Assembly (NCBI GenBank): GCA_003164415.1 | Contig: PLTK01000041.1 | Span: 1 to 10,858, forward strand | DNA from: Methanobacterium sp. | GTDB lineage: Archaea > Methanobacteriota > Methanobacteria > Methanobacteriales > Methanobacteriaceae | DNA length: 10,858 bases | Direction of reading: 5' to 3' | Part shown: piece by piece, positions 1 through 6,700 of the stretch | How positions within the stretch are numbered: position 1 is the stretch's first letter | Layout of the letters: each line of letters starts with the position of its first letter | Position numbers and translations under genes: made by a program | Notes under the pieces: generated by a model | The model's input: the letters and a program-made list of their open reading frames with translations, nothing else | The model's database searches: none | What the model was told of the DNA's origin: nothing

Positions 1-43
1 TATATTATAAAACTGGATATCCTGTTAACTATATTCAGATTTC

Positions 44-74
44 CATTACAAAATATCTTAAAATCTTTGTAATG
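44..74 (-). terminator. Hairpin just downstream of the hydrolase gene
   Basis: Bases 44-52 (CATTACAAA) pair perfectly with 66-74 (TTTGTAATG) across a 13-base loop, five bases past the stop codon of the hydrolase gene. The position suits a 3' end structure or terminator for the minus-strand transcript. No strong oligo-T tract follows on the minus strand, so termination is only an inference. Confidence 0.35.
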
Positions 75-78
75 TTCA

Positions 79-1026
79 TTATGGAAATCCTAGGTATTTT
101 GTTCCTGCATGTATCATCTTATATTCTGCATTAACTGCATCCATAACAGGTATATTATCCCTTTCTGTTTCTAGGGTTATGCTGTTAATTCCATATTGAT
201 GTGCTGAGTAACGTATCATACCTGGATCATCTGTATCTTCAACACCTGTAGAACAGTTTGTTTTAGATACAATGTATGATACTAGTTTTTTTTCATTATT
301 TGTGGATTTTGAGTTGATATATATGAATCCATTGGCATCAACCCCGCCACCAGAGTGTACATCTATCAGGTAATTTATTCCATGATTCTTGGCGAATTGT
401 ACTATTTTCCAACCAGGTGTTCCGTTTATATTAGCTATACGATTAGGGTCAGACCCGTTATAATATCTAGTGTTTAGAGCTGTATCCTGTGGAATTGCAA
501 ATGGAATGATATACAAGGTACCATTAAAGTTTTTATCCTTGATAAATTCTATATATTGCATTATAGCTATATTGGCTTGTGGTTCATTTCCATGAACACC
601 TGCACAGATCAGTACTTTGGGTCCATTACCATTACCAAATTTTAGTATAATCGAACCTTGATTGGTCATATTAAAAATTTTATTACTCAGATCTGTTCGG
701 GAAATATATTGTGTGATTGCTGTATTGCTAAGTACATTTCCACCTATTGAACTATCAAATATGCTGATATGATATGGATTGTGGCAGTTGTTAAATTGGG
801 AAGAATCATTGGTTTGATTGTTACTAATGGTTGCTGCCGATACTCCACCAGAAAGAATAACTGAACCTAGGGATATTAATATTAATATTAGAATAACTTT
901 TTTATGATTGAATCGCCTATTATTTTTATTTATAAGCAATTGTTTATATCCAATGATTTTGATCACTTCAAATTTTATAAAATATTCATTTAAGTATTGA
1001 TTAAGTGTGATAATATTAGTATTCAA
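79..1026 (-). CDS. Exported succinylglutamate desuccinylase/aspartoacylase-family zinc hydrolase
   Basis: This is a probable zinc-dependent amide or peptide hydrolase of the AstE/AspA (M14-like) family. Numbered from the TTG at 1026 (315 aa), the visible family motifs are VHGNEP (zinc ligands H145 and E148), DVHSGG (third ligand H224) and ITLET (E286 as the likely catalytic glutamate). Residues 44-60 form a hydrophobic core followed by VSAA, so the enzyme is probably exported, unlike the cytoplasmic AstE of arginine breakdown. The substrate is unknown; a wall peptide is possible but inferred. The start is uncertain. There is no ATG before the signal peptide, the TTG at 1026 lacks a ribosome binding site, and it would place about 40 residues ahead of the signal. 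In-frame GTG at 966 or TTG at 939 fit better; the latter lies about 40 bases after a TATA-like stretch at 973-985. The family call is firm, the start is not. Confidence 0.85.
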   Translation of the reverse strand: MNTNIITLNQYLNEYFIKFEVIKIIGYKQLLINKNNRRFNHKKVILILILISLGSVILSGGVSAATISNNQTNDSSQFNNCHNPYHISIFDSSIGGNVLSNTAITQYISRTDLSNKIFNMTNQGSIILKFGNGNGPKVLICAGVHGNEPQANIAIMQYIEFIKDKNFNGTLYIIPFAIPQDTALNTRYYNGSDPNRIANINGTPGWKIVQFAKNHGINYLIDVHSGGGVDANGFIYINSKSTNNEKKLVSYIVSKTNCSTGVEDTDDPGMIRYSAHQYGINSITLETERDNIPVMDAVNAEYKMIHAGTKYLGFP

Positions 1027-1102
1027 TAATTTATTATTTAATTAATAGATTTAAACTTTACTGAATTGAATAATAGGAAATATGAATTGAAAATAGGTAT
1101 GT

Positions 1103-1110
1103 AAAAAAAA
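1103..1110 (-). terminator. Oligo-T tract after the X-Gly-X membrane protein gene
   Basis: On the minus strand there is a run of eight T residues about 40 bases after the stop codon of the 82-residue membrane protein gene. Archaeal RNA polymerase terminates at such T tracts without needing a hairpin. It also separates this gene from the hydrolase gene downstream. Confidence 0.4.
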
Positions 1111-1148
1111 GAAAATTTATTACTCTGTTAAAATAGGGGTAAAACAAG

Positions 1149-1397
1149 TTAGAATTGTCTCATCCGATATCTATACACTGAATAAAAAATTCCTACTAAT
1201 ATAATTAATATGAAGAGGAATAATGCCCCAATTCCCCATACTCCATGTAATCCTATTCTTCCAAGTAATAAAATAATTCCAATTTTTCCTAGAATTCCAG
1301 TTTTTCCAATACTTCCAAGACCGCCTGCAGAACCGAATGACCCTAATCCTCTCATTCCAGATCCAAAAGCTATTAATGTTGATGGTAAACCTAACAT
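1149..1397 (-). CDS. Small membrane protein with X-Gly-X triplet repeats
   Basis: The function is not recognised. The 82-residue product has a glycine every third residue from about residue 17 to 40 (for example LGS FGS AGG LGS IGK TGI LGK), then a mainly hydrophobic stretch and a clear membrane segment at about 55-73. It ends in the basic tail YRYRMRQF. An AGGTG ribosome binding site (about 1408-1412) lies about 10 bases before the ATG, which favours this frame over the overlapping reading frames on both strands. The glycine spacing could allow tight helix packing in the membrane or a polyglycine-II-like bundle; both are inference. It stands alone, with its own TATA-like stretch at 1453-1465 and an oligo-T tract after it. 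Low-complexity proteins are easily over-called, so reality is likely but not certain. Confidence 0.6.
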   Translation of the reverse strand: MLGLPSTLIAFGSGMRGLGSFGSAGGLGSIGKTGILGKIGIILLLGRIGLHGVWGIGALFLFILIILVGIFYSVYRYRMRQF

Positions 1398-1410
1398 ATG
1401 AATAATACAC

Positions 1411-1692
1411 CTTCTATTTGTTTATTTTTAAATAAAATTTTGTGATATTTAATAATATTTATACTAATTTTTTTTGTCAAATATTATATGATTGTTTATA
1501 ATTACAGTGAGATATTGAATTATAATTATTATTATTTAAGAATTTATATTAAAAAAATCCTTTAGAATGATCCAAATAATTTGAATCCATAATAAAAATT
1601 TATAGCTTAATTAAATCAGTGAACTAATAATTAAGGTTTAATAATGGATATATTCATTGTAAATGGAATTTTAAACGGAATATTTAATCATT
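1411..1692. other. Intergenic AT-rich stretch without a recognised gene
   Basis: This stretch of about 280 bases lies between the MarR gene and the X-Gly-X protein gene. It holds the TATA-like box at 1453-1465 and an imperfect inverted repeat at 1569-1587 (GATCCAAA and TTTGAATC around TAA, one mismatch). A 20-codon plus-strand frame starting at about 1643 has no family signature. No RNA gene was recognised. Confidence 0.5.
1453..1465 (-). promoter_or_regulatory. TATA-like box for the X-Gly-X membrane protein gene
   Basis: The minus strand reads TAGTATAAATATT about 60 bases upstream of the ATG at 1397, preceded by an A-rich stretch that could serve as a BRE. Initiation about 25 bases downstream would give a leader of roughly 35 bases containing the AGGTG site. 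The surrounding DNA is very AT-rich, so chance matches are common. Confidence 0.3.
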
Positions 1693-2133
1693 TCACATTT
1701 TATTAAGTATTTCTCTAATGGTTTTAACAGAATCAGCGAATTTTTCTAGATCCTCTTCGGATAATGTTGATAGATTCATTTTGATATCGTTATTTGAATG
1801 TTTTCTCCATTCATTCAACAGTTCATTTCCCTCTTCTGTGAGGGCGATATTTATAACTCTACGATCATTTTTGTCGGGTAATCTTTCGGCTAAATTATTT
1901 TCAACAAGTTTATCAATTATAGATGTCATATTTGACTTTGAAATATAAACCATCCTTCCAATTTCGGACATTGGAAGTTCGCCACGTTTTTTTAGCACTT
2001 TTAATATGTGATAATATGAATGGGGCATTCTGTTCTGTTTTAACTTTTTTTTGTGTATAAAAAGTTTTTTTCTAAATAATGGAAAAAACAGATAAATATC
2101 ATCCACCATTTGGTTTAATCTTTCTTCGTCCAT
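1693..2133 (-). CDS. MarR-family transcriptional regulator
   Basis: This is a cytoplasmic winged helix-turn-helix DNA-binding protein of the MarR family, 146 residues, the normal length. An N-terminal helical dimerisation part (1-50) is followed by the HTH at about 54-80, with recognition helix near 66-78 (SKSNMTSIIDKLVE). The wing at 81-97 carries D90-R91-R92, the conserved DxR element, and is followed by LTEEG. C-terminal helices complete the dimer interface. A GGAG site at 2142-2145 is eight bases before the ATG. The gene is 264 bases downstream of the Met/His-rich protein gene on the same strand, with its own TATA-like box. MarR proteins usually repress neighbouring genes and respond to small ligands, oxidants or metals. 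Here the likely targets are itself and the Met/His-rich gene; the ligand cannot be read from the sequence. Confidence 0.92.
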   Translation of the reverse strand: MDEERLNQMVDDIYLFFPLFRKKLFIHKKKLKQNRMPHSYYHILKVLKKRGELPMSEIGRMVYISKSNMTSIIDKLVENNLAERLPDKNDRRVINIALTEEGNELLNEWRKHSNNDIKMNLSTLSEEDLEKFADSVKTIREILNKM

Positions 2134-2167
2134 ATTTATTTCTCCATTTACTTATTTTATATCACCA

Positions 2168-2179
2168 TTATATAAAAAA
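2168..2179 (-). promoter_or_regulatory. TATA box of the MarR gene
   Basis: The minus strand reads TTTTTTATATAA about 40 bases before the ATG at 2133. Initiation about 25 bases further on, near 2147, would give a short leader that still includes the GGAG site at 2142-2145. This is a reasonable archaeal promoter geometry. Confidence 0.45.
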
Positions 2180-2379
2180 CATTCCGAATAAAATACTACT
2201 TTTATACTATTATTATCATGAGAATACATAAAATTTTAATAAATAATACTAGAATTAAATATCTAAAACAATGAACAATATTACGATGTTTTAATGGGAT
2301 ATAATGTTTATTTAAATAAATAGACTAAAAAATTAGGTTAAAATTTATATTTTAAATATCAGTTTTTATAAAATTTAAA

Positions 2380-2390
2380 TAAAAAAAATT
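2380..2390 (-). terminator. Oligo-T terminator of the Met/His-rich protein gene
   Basis: Within ten to twenty bases of the stop codon the minus strand has eight consecutive T residues (2381-2388). This suits an archaeal T-tract terminator. It suggests that the Met/His-rich gene and the MarR gene downstream are not simply one transcript. Confidence 0.5.
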
Positions 2391-2397
2391 ATTGAAG

Positions 2398-2751
2398 TTA
2401 ATCTTTTATCATGTCACGGATCATTTTAATCAAGTCGATCTTTTGCTGTGCCATAGATGCTTTCATATCCATTTTTGCAGCAATAATGCTCTTCTTTTCT
2501 TTCATGATCTCTGCTTCTTGTTCTGCCATAGATATTTTCATATCCATTTTTGCAACTAAGACTTTCTTTTTATCTTCGTCAGAAAGTTGTTCCATAATTT
2601 TCTTCATCATAATCTTTTTCATCATAATTTTTTTCATGTCATCGTGGCCATGTCCACCCATATGAGGCATAGCGCCTCCCATATGATGCATTTTTGCAGC
2701 AAAATCTTTGTTAGTAGGTCCACAATTATTTTCTCTGTTTTCTTCACACAT
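2398..2751 (-). CDS. Met/His-rich small protein, possible metal-binding
   Basis: No family is recognised. The 117-residue product has 20 methionines (17%). Its N-terminal part carries C2, C10 and the cluster H22, H23, M24, M28, H30, M31, H34, H36. Residues 39-53 are three tandem MKKIM pentads, coded by a 15-bp unit repeated at 2637-2593. The C-terminal half is charged, probably helical or coiled coil, and contains a duplicated module starting AKMDMK at 67 and 92, offset 25 residues, also visible as repeated DNA at 2460-2479 and 2535-2554. There is no signal peptide or membrane segment, so it is probably cytoplasmic. AGGTGA (2761-2766) lies about seven to eight bases before the ATG, a strong start. 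Met and His clusters resemble soft-metal (for example copper) or methionine-oxidation sites, but this is inference. Its partner is probably the MarR gene downstream. Confidence 0.8.
   Translation of the reverse strand: MCEENRENNCGPTNKDFAAKMHHMGGAMPHMGGHGHDDMKKIMMKKIMMKKIMEQLSDEDKKKVLVAKMDMKISMAEQEAEIMKEKKSIIAAKMDMKASMAQQKIDLIKMIRDMIKD
2593..2637 (-). repeat. Three tandem 15-bp units coding MKKIM
   Basis: On the minus strand a unit close to ATGAAAAARATTATG occurs three times in a row inside the Met/His-rich gene, each giving MKKIM. The copies differ only at synonymous purines, so the array probably arose by recent slippage or duplication and is kept in frame. Confidence 0.85.
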
Positions 2752-2813
2752 ATCAGTTTCACCTTTATTTTTTTTTTGAGTTAGATTTTATTCAATAATT
2801 ATATCCAACCCAT

Positions 2814-2831
2814 AGTTATACTATAGAACTA
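2814..2831. promoter_or_regulatory. Operator-like element, copy 1
   Basis: The 18-bp sequence AGTTATACTATAGAACTA is repeated at 2877-2894 with 16 of 18 bases identical. It is an imperfect palindrome with outer halves GTT.TA and TA.AAC, the size expected of a MarR-type dimer site. It lies 63-80 bases before the ATG of the Met/His-rich gene, overlapping a possible minus-strand TATA region. Binding by the neighbouring MarR protein is inferred. Confidence 0.45.
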
Positions 2832-2876
2832 TTCTACTTATAAACATTTCGTAAGTTAACAGTTCTTATCAATATT

Positions 2877-2894
2877 GGTTATACTGTAGAACTA
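2877..2894. promoter_or_regulatory. Operator-like element, copy 2
   Basis: The sequence GGTTATACTGTAGAACTA matches copy 1 except at two positions. The copies start 63 bp apart, about six turns of the helix, so two bound dimers would sit on the same DNA face. It lies upstream of the Met/His-rich gene, between it and the kinase remnant. Confidence 0.45.
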
Positions 2895-2990
2895 AATTTT
2901 TATGAAAAATTTATTGTTAGTTATAAAAAATCAATTCTTAATCGCTATAAAAAGTAATTATAAATAGTATTAATAAAATGACTTAAATTA

Positions 2991-3214
2991 TTATGTTACA
3001 CTATTTTTAATTGGTAGTGTAAAATAAAATGTTGATCCCTTCCCTTCTTCGGATTCTACCCAAATATGGCCCTTATGTCTTTCAATTATTTTTTTTGCCA
3101 GGAACAATCCCATTCCTGTACCATCATATTCATCCCTTCGAGAAGCCTTTGGAATACTTCAAATATGCGTTTGTGGTAATGTGGGTCAATTCCTATGCCA
3201 TTATCATAAAATCT
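2991..3214 (-). pseudogene. Decayed histidine kinase, C-terminal ATPase-domain fragment
   Basis: Reading the minus strand from about 3214 gives [20 protein letters not shown] then QRL, which contains the G1 box of a sensor histidine kinase HATPase domain. Near 3140-3146 the frame changes. After this the second frame gives [17 protein letters not shown] (G2 box GTGMGL), then [18 protein letters not shown] and STFYFTLP, ending at a TAA at 2991-2993. One missing base between QRL and RRDEYDGTG would restore the usual [15 protein letters not shown]. Everything upstream of the G1 box (sensor domains, phosphorylatable histidine, N box) is absent, and an in-frame stop lies shortly upstream. It is therefore a remnant with no plausible activity. 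The plus-strand frame at 3029-3250 is only its antisense shadow. Confidence 0.88.
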
Positions 3215-3250
3215 TTTGTATCTAAATTCTTTTATTTTTATATTTTTTAG

Positions 3251-3520
3251 TCGAAATAAAGTATAGAATTAGTTTATTAATCCCAAATTATACTATTTTA
3301 CTCATTATTTTAATTAATTAAATTACATCCAATTTTCATGTTTTCTATTTTTTAGACTTCCTAATTTTTTTTTAAATGTAAAATTTACTTCTTAAACTTT
3401 AATAAACATATATTTTAGACGGTCTTACATGAATGAACTGAACATTGTATGTGAAAACTTAATTTTTATGGTATAATACGTATTTATTTTTTTTTATGTG
3501 AATTTCATCACGTTATCCAC
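3251..3520. other. AT-rich non-coding stretch before the adhesin gene
   Basis: No gene or RNA was recognised here. On the minus strand, no further kinase sequence could be read upstream of the remnant. The stretch probably contains decayed DNA and the upstream part of the adhesin promoter region. Confidence 0.45.
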
Positions 3521-3536
3521 TCGAAATTATATATAT
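3521..3536 (+). promoter_or_regulatory. BRE/TATA promoter of the adhesin gene
   Basis: TCGAAA (3521-3526) followed by TTATATATAT (3527-3536) resembles an archaeal BRE and TATA box. Initiation about 25 bases downstream would fall near 3558-3562, leaving a leader of about 25-30 bases before the ATG at 3588. Because the promoter lies inside the longer open frame that begins with GTG at 3498, it also argues for the later start. Confidence 0.5.
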
Positions 3537-3587
3537 CTAGTGAATTTACATAGCGACACACTGAATGATTGTGGAAGAGTGATACAT

Positions 3588-6500
3588 ATGATAAAAAAGA
3601 TGATCATATATATATTTTTGATAGGTATGTTCTTTATTTCTATACAATCTATAAGTGCCGCAAATATTTCTGTTTATCCTGGAAGTAGCATACAAGATGC
3701 TGTTAATCATGCTTCTAATGGAGATAATATTACTGTTTATGGTAATAACAGTGCTCCATATACGTATAAAGAGAGCGTTACTATTAACAAAACTGTTAAC
3801 ATAAAGGCTTCGGGTAATGTTACAATCGAAGCAGATAATAGTAATGATGCAGTTTTTACTGTAAATAATGGCGGTTCGGGTTCTGCTATTCAAAATTTTA
3901 CCTTATCAGATAGTAGTTATTGTATAGTGATTAATAGTGCTGATAATTGTTTTATCTCAAATAATATTATAAATGCCGCATCTTTAGTGGGTATTCAGTT
4001 TTATGGTAATATGGATAATTCACAGGTTATTGGAAATATAATAAATGGGGTAAGTCCTACAGTTGGAAATGGAATCAGCTTTGAATATGGGACAGCAACT
4101 TATAATAATATCACAGGAAATACTATCAATAATTTTTTAAACGGTATACTTTTTAATAATGATAGTGAGTACAATATAATTTCAAATAATATAGTTAGAT
4201 CTACAGGATTTACCGGTGCTGGGATTTATGCGACAGATGATTCAAATAATATGCATATCTTAGGAAACACTGTTACCGGTGCTAGAGATGCTATTTCAAT
4301 ACAACAGATGGGCAAAAACACCGCTACAAATTATACTATCAGTGGAAACACTGTTATTGATAATGTAAATGGATTATGGGTGGTAATAAGTAACAGTACA
4401 ATATCAAATAACATAGCTAATTCTGATAGTACGAGTGGATTAGACATAACAGGCCGTTATAATAATGTTACAAATAATAATGCTTCGAATGATGGAAACT
4501 GTGGTATTACCCTTGGTGAATTAACAGCTGCTGATTATAATAATGTAAGTGGAAATACGTTAGATAATAATTTGGCTGGAATTAATAGTGCTAGTAATTA
4601 TTCAACGATTTCTGATAATATCATTACTTCCAATTCTAATGAAGGTATAATATCTACTACAAATAATGCTAATATCGAAGGTAATGATATAGAAAACACT
4701 AATGGAAGTGCTATTTTTCTTATTGGTACATATAACTCAGTTACGAATAATATTTTAAAAAATAATGTAATGGGTTTATGTATGCAACAATCCACAAATG
4801 CAGATTATAATATCGTTAGTTTTAACAATATAACTTACAATGGTAACGGTATAAACAGTGCAAGTCCTTACTCAAACTTCACATCTAATAACTTAAGTTA
4901 CAACAATGATACAGGATTAACCATTACTGGAATAAACTGTAATGTCATTGGGAATAACTTGTCCTACAACAAGGTATGTGGGTTACATATTACGAGTACA
5001 GGTAACATTGTAATGGGTAATACATTATATAATAATCTTTACGGGGCTTCTTTTAGTAATTATAATGCTGCTACTTTTAATTTAAACAGTGTTATTGGAA
5101 ATACTTATCAATTATACAGTCCAGATACAAGTGGAACTCTAAATGCACAGAATAACTGGTGGGGATCAAATAGTACCCCAACAAATATTTATGGTTATTT
5201 CAATTTTAATCCTTGGATTGTACTTGAAGTATCTTCGAGTTCGAGTCAGATTAACAAGGGATCTACATCAACAATAACAGCAGATTTAACACACAACATT
5301 AATGGTGCAGTTACTAGTTTATTATATCCTGTTGGATATCTTCCAGATGGGATCACTGTAACTTTTAGTAATGATTCCTTAGGAAGTGTAAGTCCTTCTG
5401 TTAACACAACCACAAATGGTACATCTTCAACTATCTTTACAGGAAATTCTCCAGGAAATTCGGTTGTTTCAGTAACTGTTGGATCTCAAAAATTTTTGAC
5501 TGGTGTTACTATAGTTTCGGCTTTAACACCAACAGCTGTTACAGTAAATCCTGTTTCAGGATATAAAGGTGACAATGTAAATCTGGTTGTAACATTAAAG
5601 GATTTAATGAATAATTTAATTGCAAATAAAACTATAAAATTTACAGTAAATGGTAACCTGATTGGCACTGAAACAACCAACTCACAGGGAATAGCAACAC
5701 TCCCTTACACCATAACACAAAACACAGGAACATACATAGTATTAGCACAATTCACAGGAGACAACACCTACACTGCAAGTAACAGCACAAACAACCTACA
5801 AGTAAACAGCACGCCCACAGCAATTACAATAAACCCCATAACAGGATACAACGGTGAAACAGTCAATCTCACATCTACACTAACAGACACACACAACAAC
5901 ATACCAATAAACGGAAAAACCATCCAATATACAATAAACGGAACCACAATCGGCACAGCAACAACCAACACACAAGGAATAGCAACACTCACCTACACCA
6001 TAACACAAAACACAGGAACATACACCATAAAAGTACAATTTTTACAAGATAATGTGTATATGGGAGCAACGAACTCTCAAAACTTAACTGTTGATAATAG
6101 TATACCTACTGTATCTATCACAAATCCTGGTGGTTCATATACTACCTCAACAACTGTAGTTTTAAAAATGAACGAACCAGGCACTATTTATTATACATTA
6201 AATGGTACAAATCCTACTACCAGTAGTTCAAAATATGCTTCCCCGATCGTTATTAGCTCGAATAAAACTTTAAAATATTTTGCAGTTAATTTAGCTGGAA
6301 ATAAATCTCAAATATATTCACAGACTTATATCATTCATAATGTAGTATCTAAAGTAGCATCTAAAGTACCACTTACGGTAGCACCAACTTCTCTAACTAA
6401 CCTTAAAACTGGCGTTACAAAGACGAATACACTTGAAATAAAATTTCCAACTAATATTAAAGCCAGCACAAACTACAAAGAGATTACAGTTAAAAATATA

Positions 6501-6680
6501 ACAACCAATAAGTATGTAAAAATAAGTGTAACTATCATTGGAAATGTGCTATATATTAAAGATTCACTTAATCGCATTGCAAATGACTGGTATGTAATTA
6601 CTATACCTAAATCAGCAATTCAAAATTTAACGGGAAATAATTTAATAAGTACATATACTTTCAAATTTAAAGTTGTTTAA
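3588..6680 (+). CDS. Secreted adhesin-like protein: beta-helix, Ig-like and chitobiase-C-like domains
   Basis: This is a large surface or secreted protein of 1030 residues, probably for attachment or cell-cell contact. A signal peptide covers 1-25 (MIKKMIIYIF..., ending SISAA). Residues 26 to about 545 form a right-handed parallel beta-helix with many PbH1/NosD-like turns of the N-N-x-I-x-x-N type, closed by NNWWG at 522-526. An Ig-like domain follows (about 547-645), then two related Ig-like repeats (about 647-740 and 742-836), a chitobiase C-terminal-like domain (about 838-915, with the GTIYYTLNGTNPT signature) and a C-terminal Big_5/SbsA-like Ig domain (about 925-1030). There are many N-x-S/T sequons. 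No membrane anchor or pseudomurein-binding repeat is visible, so attachment is unexplained. An in-frame GTG at 3498 would add 30 residues before the signal; GTGAT just before the ATG and the TATA box at 3527 favour 3588. Ligand unknown. Confidence 0.87.
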   Translation: MIKKMIIYIFLIGMFFISIQSISAANISVYPGSSIQDAVNHASNGDNITVYGNNSAPYTYKESVTINKTVNIKASGNVTIEADNSNDAVFTVNNGGSGSAIQNFTLSDSSYCIVINSADNCFISNNIINAASLVGIQFYGNMDNSQVIGNIINGVSPTVGNGISFEYGTATYNNITGNTINNFLNGILFNNDSEYNIISNNIVRSTGFTGAGIYATDDSNNMHILGNTVTGARDAISIQQMGKNTATNYTISGNTVIDNVNGLWVVISNSTISNNIANSDSTSGLDITGRYNNVTNNNASNDGNCGITLGELTAADYNNVSGNTLDNNLAGINSASNYSTISDNIITSNSNEGIISTTNNANIEGNDIENTNGSAIFLIGTYNSVTNNILKNNVMGLCMQQSTNADYNIVSFNNITYNGNGINSASPYSNFTSNNLSYNNDTGLTITGINCNVIGNNLSYNKVCGLHITSTGNIVMGNTLYNNLYGASFSNYNAATFNLNSVIGNTYQLYSPDTSGTLNAQNNWWGSNSTPTNIYGYFNFNPWIVLEVSSSSSQINKGSTSTITADLTHNINGAVTSLLYPVGYLPDGITVTFSNDSLGSVSPSVNTTTNGTSSTIFTGNSPGNSVVSVTVGSQKFLTGVTIVSALTPTAVTVNPVSGYKGDNVNLVVTLKDLMNNLIANKTIKFTVNGNLIGTETTNSQGIATLPYTITQNTGTYIVLAQFTGDNTYTASNSTNNLQVNSTPTAITINPITGYNGETVNLTSTLTDTHNNIPINGKTIQYTINGTTIGTATTNTQGIATLTYTITQNTGTYTIKVQFLQDNVYMGATNSQNLTVDNSIPTVSITNPGGSYTTSTTVVLKMNEPGTIYYTLNGTNPTTSSSKYASPIVISSNKTLKYFAVNLAGNKSQIYSQTYIIHNVVSKVASKVPLTVAPTSLTNLKTGVTKTNTLEIKFPTNIKASTNYKEITVKNITTNKYVKISVTIIGNVLYIKDSLNRIANDWYVITIPKSAIQNLTGNNLISTYTFKFKVV
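5688..6024 (+). repeat. Duplicated Ig-like coding segment in the adhesin gene
   Basis: Bases 5688-5736 and 5976-6024 match at 47 of 49 positions, with 31 identical bases at 5706-5736 and 5994-6024. The offset is 288 bp, one 96-residue Ig-like domain. Protein similarity continues beyond both ends (for example GIATLPYTITQNTGTY against GIATLTYTITQNTGTY). This shows a recent domain duplication or gene conversion. Confidence 0.85.
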
Positions 6681-6700
6681 ATTTTTTTATTTTTTTTTAA
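6681..6700 (+). terminator. Oligo-T terminator of the adhesin gene
   Basis: Directly after the TAA stop are two T runs (seven and nine T) separated by one A. This is the typical arrangement for intrinsic termination by archaeal RNA polymerase and separates the adhesin from the glycosyltransferase gene downstream. Confidence 0.65.

Noticed and set aside
1210..1401. Plus-strand proline-rich frame of 63 codons
   Set aside because: It is the antisense image of the glycine-rich membrane protein (Gly codons read as Pro on the other strand), has no convincing ribosome binding site, and the minus frame has one.
1171..1410. Alternative minus-strand frame overlapping the X-Gly-X protein
   Set aside because: It needs a GTG start inside the ribosome binding site of the better frame and its composition (many Trp, Asn and Arg) looks like an out-of-frame reading.
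2411..2784. Plus-strand frames opposite the Met/His-rich gene
   Set aside because: They are rich in Phe, Ile, Ser and His because they read Met and Lys codons backwards, and they lack translation signals.
3029..3250. Plus-strand frame of 73 codons
   Set aside because: It lies antisense to the histidine kinase remnant, whose protein motifs on the minus strand are clear. It has no ribosome binding site or family signature.
3498..3587. N-terminal extension of the adhesin from the GTG at 3498
   Set aside because: It would put 30 polar residues before a good signal peptide, has no ribosome binding site, and contains the likely TATA box.
5700..6030. Possible CRISPR or tandem DNA repeat array
   Set aside because: Only two copies exist, 288 bp apart and in frame, which matches duplicated protein domains rather than a repeat-spacer array.
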